Assembly (NCBI GenBank): GCA_012270805.1
Contig: JAAXHR010000466.1
Coordinates: forward strand, 2,873-7,998
Reading direction: 5' to 3'
DNA: 5,126 nt
Source of the DNA: Dehalococcoidia bacterium
GTDB taxonomy: Bacteria > Chloroflexota > Dehalococcoidia > Lucifugimonadales > Lucifugimonadaceae
Shown here in pieces: positions 1 through 4,326 of this stretch. Made by a program: the position numbers and the translations under genes. Each line of letters starts with the position of its first letter. Within the stretch, counting starts at the first letter, position 1. Below the pieces are notes generated by a model, which searched no databases, was not told the origin of the DNA, and saw only the letters and a list, made by a program, of their open reading frames with translations.

Positions 1-77
1 CGTCCGGAGTAGGTGTGGACCACATACCATCGGGCGGTGTTAGGTATCGAACGAGTTGTTGAAGATGCGGTGGTCAC
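1..77 (-). CDS. nusG: NusG N-terminus (partial, runs off the window)
   Basis: Only the first 25 codons are present. NusG binds RNA polymerase, modulates pausing and Rho termination, and links the polymerase to the leading ribosome. The visible peptide ends in WYVVHTYSG (residues 17-25), the signature first beta-strand and loop of the NusG NGN domain, preceded by a short polar Ser/Thr-rich tail. The start is GTG at 77-75. The codon two before it, in the same frame, is the TGA of secE, so no start further upstream is possible, and the next GTG falls inside the conserved WYVV strand. A Shine-Dalgarno AGGA at 87-90 lies 9 nt ahead. Only 3 nt separate it from secE, so the two are almost certainly cotranscribed and translationally coupled. 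The rest of the gene, and probably rplK and rplA, lies beyond position 1. Confidence 0.92.
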   Translation of the reverse strand, partial: MTTASSTTRSIPNTARWYVVHTYSG

Positions 78-80
78 GGT

Positions 81-314
81 TCAGGTTCCTGCCAGCAATG
101 AGAAGACTCTTGCGAAGAGCCAGTCGAAGAAGCCGAGGAACACTCCCATCGCTGCGGCGAGAGCGATTACCAGCATCGTCAACCGGGTGGCTTCTTGGCG
201 GGTGGGCCAAGTAACCTTGCGTAGCTCTCCGAAGACGTCTCCGAAGAATCCGAAAATCGAAAAACGCCTCGATGGCGTCAATCGAATATCAGGTCTTGCT
301 CGGTTCTGCGCCAT
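81..314 (-). CDS. secE: Protein translocase subunit SecE
   Basis: SecE is the small essential clamp subunit of the SecYEG membrane channel. The 77-residue product is the usual length for the single-span SecE of most bacteria. Residues 1-18 are basic and polar. Residues 19-41 form the amphipathic cytoplasmic helix carrying the family hallmark ELRKVTWPTRQE (30-41). Residues 46-72 are a hydrophobic, Ala/Leu/Phe-rich membrane segment ending close to the C-terminus. The ATG start leaves 24 nt after the rpmG stop. I see no strong Shine-Dalgarno there, so coupling to rpmG translation is likely (inference). The gene sits in the classic rpmG-secE-nusG order and its TGA stop lies 3 nt before the nusG GTG. 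Identification rests on the ELRKVTWP motif, size, topology and neighbours, and is firm. Confidence 0.96.
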   Translation of the reverse strand: MAQNRARPDIRLTPSRRFSIFGFFGDVFGELRKVTWPTRQEATRLTMLVIALAAAMGVFLGFFDWLFARVFSLLAGT

Positions 315-338
315 TGTGGATGGTAGTCTGATCAGGAT

Positions 339-506
339 TTAGCGTCGGCTCTCTCGGAATTGCTTGCGAGAGCGACACGGCGGGCAGTATTTCCGGAGGG
401 TGATTCGGTCAGGCGTGTTGCGCCTGTTTTTCTCTGTATGATACGTGTGCGATCCGCACTCACAAGTGAGTTGGACAAGCGTTCTGACTGCGTTTTTCCT
501 TGCCAT
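339..506 (-). CDS. rpmG: 50S ribosomal protein L33 with a CxC / CxxC cysteine set
   Basis: L33 is a small 50S subunit protein near the ribosomal E site. I use the ATG at 506-504 (55 residues, normal for L33) because a good Shine-Dalgarno AGGAG lies at 515-519 with suitable spacing and the family begins this way. An open frame continues upstream to 581 but adds non-family residues. The core NRRNTPDRITLRKYCPPC (27-44) matches the L33 consensus for NKRNxPDRLELKKYCPxC. The second zinc half-site is an intact CPPC (Cys41, Cys44). The first is Cys15-Glu-Cys17, one residue shorter than the CxxC of zinc-type L33, so zinc binding is possible but unproven; His20 and His23 are nearby potential ligands. 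The gene lies 117 nt after tuf and 24 nt before secE. Having no other L33 in view, I cannot say whether a second paralogue exists. Confidence 0.93.
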   Translation of the reverse strand: MARKNAVRTLVQLTCECGSHTYHTEKNRRNTPDRITLRKYCPPCRSRKQFRESRR

Positions 507-565
507 CTCAATTACTCCTAGGCGGATGTGGTACCCAAGGGATTGATTTTCCGATTGAAGTGCAA

Positions 566-616
566 ATCGCCTGCGAAACACGCGATGGTAGTCACGTTTG
601 CAGGCGATACGTTTTT
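566..616. terminator. Hairpin between tuf and rpmG, possible terminator or attenuator
   Basis: Perfect 9-bp arms ATCGCCTGC (566-574) and GCAGGCGAT (600-608) are extended by four more pairs (576-579 with 596-599) across a single bulged base, enclosing a 16-nt loop. Read on the minus strand it follows the tuf stop by 15 nt, which fits partial termination or RNA processing between tuf and rpmG, but only TTT follows the stem. Read on the plus strand the stem is followed within 3 nt by TTTTT (612-616), a better terminator tail. The structure is seen; its function and direction are inferred. Confidence 0.4.
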
Positions 617-623
617 GTAGTGG

Positions 624-1826
624 TTACGAAGTTACTTCGGTGAAGACGCCAGAGCCAACGGTTCGTCCGCCCTCTCGGATGGCGAAGCGGAGGTTCTCTT
701 CCAACGCTACCGGGTAGATCAGTTCGATCTCCATCTCGGTGTTGTCGCCGGGCATGACCATTTCGATGCCGTCCGGCAACTTGATCTCACCAGTCACATC
801 AGTGGTTCGGATGTAAAACTGCGGCTTGTATCCGGAGAAGAACGGAGTTCGACGTCCGCCCTCTTCGGCGGTCAAGACGTAGACTTGAGCCTTGCCTTTG
901 GTGTACGGCGTGATTGTGCCTGGTTCTGCGAGCACTGCACCGCGCGACACCTCTTCGCGGTCGACACCTCGGAGCAGGCAACCTACGGCATCGCCGGTGA
1001 TGCCTTCGTTCAGCGTTTTCTGGAACATCTCGACACCGGTGACGACTGTGGACTGGGTCTTGCCGAAGCCGACGATCTCTACGGGCTCGCCGGTCTGGAC
1101 CTTGCCACGCTCGATACGTCCGGTGACGACGGTGCCACGCCCTTTGATGCCGAATACGTCTTCGATCGGCATGATGAAGGGCTGGTCGACAGGCCGTTCA
1201 GGAATCGGGATGTAGTCATCGACTGATTCCATAAGTTCGTAGATCTGCTGCACCCATCGGTTGCCAGTGTCGTCGGCGTTCTCAAGGGCCTCAAGGGCGC
1301 TGACCTGCACAACGGGTAGGTCGTCACCGGGGAAGTCGTAAGACGAGAGCAACTCTCGAACTTCGAGCTCTACGAGTTCGAGCAGTTCCTCGTCGTCCAT
1401 CATGTCGCACTTGTTGAGTGCGACGACGAGTGCCGGAACGTTCACCTGGCGTGCGAGCAGGATGTGCTCGCGTGTCTGAGGCATGGGACCGTCGGCGGCG
1501 GACACGACCAAAATAGCGCCGTCCATTTGGGCGGCACCAGTGATCATGTTCTTGATGTAGTCCGCGTGACCGGGACAGTCAACGTGAGCATAGTGCCGGT
1601 TAGTGGTCTCGTATTCGGTATGGGTGGTTGCGATCGTGACACCTCGCTCGCGCTCTTCGGGAGCGTTGTCGATGTCATCGAAGTTTTTGGCCGTAACGTC
1701 TAAATCGGGGTTGTTAGCCAAAACCTGGGTGATCGCCGCTGTGAGGGTCGTCTTCCCGTGGTCGACGTGCCCGATTGTGCCGACGTTAACGTGCGGCTTG
1801 GTCCTGTCAAAGACTTGCTTCGCCAT
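624..1826 (-). CDS. tuf: Elongation factor Tu
   Basis: EF-Tu is the GTPase that carries aminoacyl-tRNA to the ribosomal A site. The 400-residue product is full length. All GTP-binding motifs are intact: GHVDHGKT (P-loop, 19-26), switch I threonine in GVTIA (Thr64), DCPGH (83-87) with the catalytic His87, NKCD (138-141) and SAL (176-178). Domains 2 and 3 follow, with the expected GIKGRGTVVTGRIERG (about 225-240) and a C-terminal stretch ending GRTVGSGVFTEV. The ATG is preceded by AAAGAGGAAA, a purine-rich ribosome site that is rather close. No fusA or rpsG lies upstream; instead three tRNA genes precede it, as for E. coli tufB, and rpmG-secE-nusG follow. Switch I reads GVTIATTHTEYET rather than the commoner GITISTAHVEYET, a mild variation. 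It is probably transcribed from the tRNA promoter near 2342-2370. A second tuf copy elsewhere cannot be judged. Confidence 0.98.
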   Translation of the reverse strand: MAKQVFDRTKPHVNVGTIGHVDHGKTTLTAAITQVLANNPDLDVTAKNFDDIDNAPEERERGVTIATTHTEYETTNRHYAHVDCPGHADYIKNMITGAAQMDGAILVVSAADGPMPQTREHILLARQVNVPALVVALNKCDMMDDEELLELVELEVRELLSSYDFPGDDLPVVQVSALEALENADDTGNRWVQQIYELMESVDDYIPIPERPVDQPFIMPIEDVFGIKGRGTVVTGRIERGKVQTGEPVEIVGFGKTQSTVVTGVEMFQKTLNEGITGDAVGCLLRGVDREEVSRGAVLAEPGTITPYTKGKAQVYVLTAEEGGRRTPFFSGYKPQFYIRTTDVTGEIKLPDGIEMVMPGDNTEMEIELIYPVALEENLRFAIREGGRTVGSGVFTEVTS

Positions 1827-1841
1827 TTTCCTCTTTGCCTG

Positions 1842-1856
1842 CCCTTTCCTAAAGGG
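1842..1856 (-). promoter_or_regulatory. Small hairpin in the tuf leader just before the ribosome site
   Basis: In the 101-nt leader between tRNA-Thr(GGU) and tuf, CCCTTT and AAAGGG form a perfect 6-bp stem with a 3-nt loop, ending about 15 nt before the tuf ATG and beside its purine-rich ribosome site. It could separate tRNA 3' processing from the mRNA or affect translation initiation. The rest of the leader (1857-1927) holds a near-duplicate CATAAATT / CATAAGTT but no convincing promoter that I can defend. The function is inference only. Confidence 0.3.
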
Positions 1857-1927
1857 TCCTAACTTATGACAATTTATGCCGTTTCACCGGCTCGGCAGGA
1901 AGGTCTCGACCGTGGATCCAGCGTTTG

Positions 1928-2002
<75 letters not shown>

Positions 2003-2041
2003 TCGGTACTCCTCGGTTCGAATTGTCCTTCGCTCCCTGTT

Positions 2042-2126
2042 TGGTGCAGGGAGTAGGATTCGAACCTACGAAGCACAAGGCGGCAGATTTACAGTCTGCT
2101 GGGTTTGACCGCTCCCCAATCCCTGC
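2042..2126 (-). tRNA. tyrU: tRNA-Tyr (anticodon GUA), class II, CCA encoded
   Basis: The acceptor GCAGGGA pairs perfectly with TCCCTGC, with discriminator A and an encoded CCA at 2042-2044. The anticodon stem GCAGA/TCTGC encloses CTGTAAA (anticodon GTA at 2090-2092), a loop identical to that of E. coli tRNA-Tyr. The 13-nt variable region (CGCCTTGTGCTTC) is the long arm expected of bacterial tRNA-Tyr, and the T-arm GTAGG/CCTAC with TTCGAAT is canonical. Length is 85 nt. It sits between two tRNA-Thr genes, 39 nt from thrT. The symbol is given by analogy with the E. coli tufB operon. Confidence 0.97.
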
Positions 2127-2136
2127 ACAACCCTTC

Positions 2137-2169
2137 ATCTTAACACAGTTGCGATTTCCAATAAGTCAA
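2137..2169 (-). promoter_or_regulatory. Possible internal promoter for tRNA-Tyr
   Basis: On the minus strand an extended -10 element TGTTAAGAT (TAAGAT at 2137-2142) lies 10 nt before the mature tRNA-Tyr 5' end, which would give a leader of only about 4 nt. A TTGACT at 2164-2169 resembles a -35 box but is 21 bp from the -10, too far for a standard promoter; a poorer TTATTG gives a 16-bp spacing. This would be a secondary promoter in the 102-nt Thr-Tyr spacer. It is weak evidence from sequence alone. Confidence 0.3.
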
Positions 2170-2170
2170 A

Positions 2171-2185
2171 TTACGAGATTCGTAA
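2171..2185. repeat. Short perfect dyad in the Thr-Tyr tRNA spacer
   Basis: TTACGA and TCGTAA are perfect inverted 6-mers separated by 3 nt, placed directly upstream of the TTGACT element at 2164-2169. The dyad is AT-rich and has only TTT after it on the minus strand, so it is not a good terminator. A protein-binding site or a processing hairpin are both possible. It is short enough to occur by chance. Confidence 0.3.
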
Positions 2186-2228
2186 ACGCTGAAACACGGA
2201 TAATAAAGCATTTGAACGAAGGGATATT

Positions 2229-2304
2229 TGGAGCCCCAGGGGGGATTCGAACCCGCCAACCTGCCAATTACAAATCGGCTGCGCTGCCATTGCGCCACTG
2301 GGGC
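2229..2304 (-). tRNA. thrU: tRNA-Thr (anticodon UGU), CCA encoded, irregular T-stem
   Basis: The acceptor GCCCCAG pairs perfectly with CTGGGGC, the discriminator is U and CCA is encoded at 2229-2231. The D-arm is GCGC/GCGC with loop AATGGCA. The anticodon stem GCCGA/TTGGC (one G-U pair) holds loop TTTGTAA, anticodon TGT at 2270-2272, reading ACA. The T-arm is odd: the 5' side is GGCGGG and the 3' side CCCCC around TTCGAAT, so there is one extra base. It is either a bulged C (complement of 2255) in an otherwise perfect G-C stem, or a C-C mismatch with a six-base variable loop. All other positions are normal. It is the first tRNA after the promoter, equivalent to E. coli thrU. Confidence 0.92.
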
Positions 2305-2316
2305 ATGGACTAGAAC

Positions 2317-2339
2317 GAGGTCGGTGGCGACCTCTTTTT
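2317..2339 (+). terminator. Intrinsic terminator-like hairpin facing away from the genes
   Basis: GAGGTCG (2317-2323) and CGACCTC (2328-2334) form a perfect 7-bp stem with the 4-nt loop GTGG, followed directly by TTTTT (2335-2339) on the plus strand. That is the layout of a Rho-independent terminator for plus-strand transcription, although no plus-strand gene precedes it. On the minus strand the same sequence begins at the predicted start of the tRNA transcript, so the RNA would open with this hairpin about 12 nt ahead of tRNA-Thr(UGU). It may block antisense RNA, protect the 5' leader, or both. Confidence 0.6.
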
Positions 2340-2341
2340 CG

Positions 2342-2370
2342 ATGTTAATTCGGTTGGCACGTAGGTTCAA
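2342..2370 (-). promoter_or_regulatory. Sigma-70-type promoter of the tRNA-tuf operon
   Basis: The -35 element is TTGAAC (2365-2370) and the -10 element TAACAT (2342-2347), each matching four of six consensus bases, with the optimal 17-bp spacing. Transcription is predicted to begin near 2335, within a run of A on the minus strand, giving a leader of about 30 nt to tRNA-Thr(UGU) at 2304. It lies 50 bp beyond the stop of the kinase gene, in the only long gap between the two gene groups (2305-2419). No other signal in that gap is as good. The start site is inferred. Confidence 0.65.
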
Positions 2371-2419
2371 TGCCGTTGTCTCATGCACTTGGGTTCGAAC
2401 CGATCCATCAATGTTGTTC

Positions 2420-3043
2420 TTAGGTGAGGTACTCTTTCTGGTCGAGGTTGAAACCACAGTAGAAGTCATTTAGTTCACGGTACGACCGTATTTCGTAGAC
2501 GTTGGCATCAAGTTCCGCTGTCCGCAGCGACTCCGCGACTCTCTTTTGGGACCGTTTCCCGCCAAAAGCGTTGAACCAAATTACGGAGCTAGGTGCTATA
2601 GCGTTAAAAAGGCTTTCATAGTTGTCGCCGCAGATGCGATTGCGTCGCAACACGTTCAACATGGTTCGTTTGACGATACGAATGGTGACGCTCCATGTCG
2701 GGAGGTTGAGCCAGATCACGGTGTCAGCCAAAGGGAGGATGTGAGGGCGGATCTTGCTGTAGTTGCCGTCAATGATCCAACCGTCCGGCGACTCCCCGAT
2801 TCGTTCTCGGACGATCTCAAGCATCTCATCGCCATCTCGTTCGACCCAGTTCGGCAACCAGAAAATGGCATCCAGCTCGATCACCGGCAAACCGGACAAA
2901 TCACCGAGCGCTCGGCTGAGAGACGTCTTACCGCCGCGGCCGTAAATGCAGATTCTTCGCCCCAATCGGATGTCACCGGATGAACTCTCGAACGCGGGTT
3001 CGATGCCGGAAGCTCGAACTCGTCTAATGCTCACTGCTGGCAT
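2420..3043 (-). CDS. P-loop nucleotide kinase-like protein (FlaR / topology-modulation type)
   Basis: This is a small cytosolic P-loop protein of about 207 residues from the ATG at 3043. It shows the pattern of the FlaR-like family: strand ICIYG then a Walker A loop GRGGKTS (35-41), LDAIFWLPNW (57-66), WIIDGNY (89-95), ADTVIWLNLP (106-115, Walker B-like strand), an Arg/Lys-rich lid-like segment KRTMLNVLRRNR (125-136) and a final SYRELNDF (187-194). The family usually has GxxGxGKST; here the loop is about two residues shorter, so nucleotide binding may be altered. The ATG overlaps larC by 20 nt and lacks a clear ribosome site. A TTG at 2965, seven bases after GGTGA, would begin the protein right before the first strand (181 residues), as family members usually do, and is a real alternative. 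It is co-directional with larE and larC, so cotranscription is likely. Its substrate is unknown. Confidence 0.75.
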   Translation of the reverse strand: MPAVSIRRVRASGIEPAFESSSGDIRLGRRICIYGRGGKTSLSRALGDLSGLPVIELDAIFWLPNWVERDGDEMLEIVRERIGESPDGWIIDGNYSKIRPHILPLADTVIWLNLPTWSVTIRIVKRTMLNVLRRNRICGDNYESLFNAIAPSSVIWFNAFGGKRSQKRVAESLRTAELDANVYEIRSYRELNDFYCGFNLDQKEYLT

Positions 3044-4271
3044 CTTGGTTTGACAGATGGACGGATGCGGCTTTCCTAGCCGACTCCATAACTTGACGTA
3101 GCAAAATGCCGTGCTGCGATGCGATCCGAGCGCAATCATCGTATTCAGGTGCCGTCTGTGTAACCGCACCACCAATCTTCCTAAGTTTCACCCGAATTGG
3201 TCCATACTCGGTCTCGACGGAAACCGATTCGCGGTCGGCAACAAATCGATCCAGTTGCCTGACGCGAACACCGAGCGTGGATGTTCGCTTGAAGTATGCG
3301 GCTGTTACCCGGGTCAGGTCGTTTTGATTCGCAATCGCTGAGATAATCACCGCAGGCCGCGACTTTTTCATTTGGATGGGCGTTACCCAGACATCCAAGG
3401 CTCCGGAATCGAACAGTTCTGACATGGCGTGGCCGACTTCCTCACCAGTCATGTCATCGATGTTGGTTTCAACCAGAAACACGTCGGATTGCACACTCGC
3501 TCCGATGTATTTTGCGACTTCGTGAAACGAAGATTCGTTGACTGACTGTCCGAGCCAAAGACCAACAACATTGGGGGGCGTGTCGTTCTGTTTTGTGCCC
3601 GCACCATATCCGACAGTTTCGACTGACATGGTTGAAGGTTTGAATTTTGCCAGGGTTGCAAGAATTGCAGCACCAGTCGGCGTGATCGACTCGCCTGCCG
3701 GTTGACTGTAACCTCCAACGCGTACGGGGATTTCAGCATTCTTGATGATCGCCATCGTAGCGGGTGCTATCGATGCGTTCTTGCCGTGGCTGCTGGATGA
3801 CATTCCAGTGGAAGCCGGAAATGACGACGCGCACAGTGTGCCTATGCCAAGAAGTCTCATGCCGATCACTGCGCCTGCGATGTCGATCAATGTGTCAAGA
3901 GTGCCGAGTTCGTGGAGATGTGATTTTCCTTCCTGGACACTGTGCGCTTCGGCTTCAGCGACACGCAGACATTTGAACACCGCGCGGATTTTGGCGCAGT
4001 CGTGATCGGGTAATTTACTTGCGTCGATGCAATCTTCGAATTCTTGCCACCCCATCCGCTCATCCACATCGTCTCCCAAAACCACGTCTAGGTGCGTCGC
4101 CGTGATCGAACCGCGAGTCGTGTCGGTTGTCTCAAGTCGAAATGAGCCTGGAACGATTTTTGTCAGTTCGTTTTCGAGTTCAGCCTTGCAGAGCCCGACA
4201 TCGAGCATGGCCGACAACAGCATGTCACCACTGACACCGCCGATGATGTCCAGATATGCGATGTCGGTCAT
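3024..4271 (-). CDS. larC: LarC, nickel insertion protein for the NPN cofactor (single full-length ORF)
   Basis: LarC is the CTP-dependent cyclometallase that inserts nickel into the pyridinium dithiocarboxylic mononucleotide to complete the nickel-pincer nucleotide of lactate racemase. The 415-residue product covers both parts of the family. The LarC1-like part has YLDIIGGVSGDM (6-17), the histidine motif SHLHELGTLDT (117-127), SSHG (160-163) and TPTGAA (197-202). The LarC2-like part has VETNIDDMTGEEVGH (267-281), GALDVWVTPIQMKKSRP (290-306) and PEYDDCARIA (375-384). In Lactiplantibacillus plantarum LarC1 and LarC2 are joined by a programmed frameshift; here they are one uninterrupted frame. 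The ATG at 4271 is the only start close to the first conserved strand and no in-frame start precedes it before the larE stop, though I see no strong ribosome site. It follows larE by 55 nt and overlaps the kinase gene. Confidence 0.95.
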   Translation of the reverse strand: MTDIAYLDIIGGVSGDMLLSAMLDVGLCKAELENELTKIVPGSFRLETTDTTRGSITATHLDVVLGDDVDERMGWQEFEDCIDASKLPDHDCAKIRAVFKCLRVAEAEAHSVQEGKSHLHELGTLDTLIDIAGAVIGMRLLGIGTLCASSFPASTGMSSSSHGKNASIAPATMAIIKNAEIPVRVGGYSQPAGESITPTGAAILATLAKFKPSTMSVETVGYGAGTKQNDTPPNVVGLWLGQSVNESSFHEVAKYIGASVQSDVFLVETNIDDMTGEEVGHAMSELFDSGALDVWVTPIQMKKSRPAVIISAIANQNDLTRVTAAYFKRTSTLGVRVRQLDRFVADRESVSVETEYGPIRVKLRKIGGAVTQTAPEYDDCARIASQHGILLRQVMESARKAASVHLSNQDASSEH

Positions 4272-4296
4272 TGATAGATTGTGGTTCGACGAAGGC

Positions 4297-4319
4297 CAGC
4301 CGATTGGTTTTCGCGGCTG
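4297..4319 (-). other. Inverted repeat between larE and larC
   Basis: CAGCCG and CGGCTG form a perfect 6-bp stem around an 11-nt loop inside the 55-nt larE-larC gap. There is no T-run after it on either strand, so it is not an intrinsic terminator. It could act as an RNA processing or stability element between the two cistrons. The evidence is only the pairing itself. Confidence 0.3.
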
Positions 4320-4326
4320 TTGCGGA

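Noticed and set aside
13..342. Plus-strand open frame of 109 codons opposite secE and nusG
   Set aside because: Antisense shadow of secE, with basic low-complexity composition and no family signal.
507..565. Promoter for rpmG-secE-nusG upstream of rpmG (TTGCAC then 17 bp)
   Set aside because: The matching -10 position reads TCCCTT, which does not fit TANNNT, so I do not call it.
507..581. N-terminal extension of L33 to an ATG at 581
   Set aside because: The extension crosses the AGGAG ribosome site and part of the tuf-rpmG hairpin, and does not match L33; the ATG at 506 gives the normal length.
2003..2041. Possible remnant of tRNA-Gly between tRNA-Tyr and tRNA-Thr(GGU)
   Set aside because: The spacer is only 39 nt and contains no cloverleaf arm in the sense direction.
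2392..2401. Perfect 10-bp palindrome GGTTCGAACC upstream of the tRNA promoter, resembling a tRNA T-arm or an attachment-site remnant
   Set aside because: The flanking bases do not pair as a T-stem on either strand, and no integrase, phage gene or matching repeat is present in the window.
2546..2983. Plus-strand open frame of 145 codons opposite the kinase gene
   Set aside because: No recognisable motif or ribosome site, and it is fully antisense to a gene with clear family motifs.
4272..4326. Possible nickel- or metabolite-responsive riboswitch before larC
   Set aside because: The gap is 55 nt with one simple 6-bp inverted repeat, too little structure for a known riboswitch; any operon leader would lie upstream of larE, outside the window.
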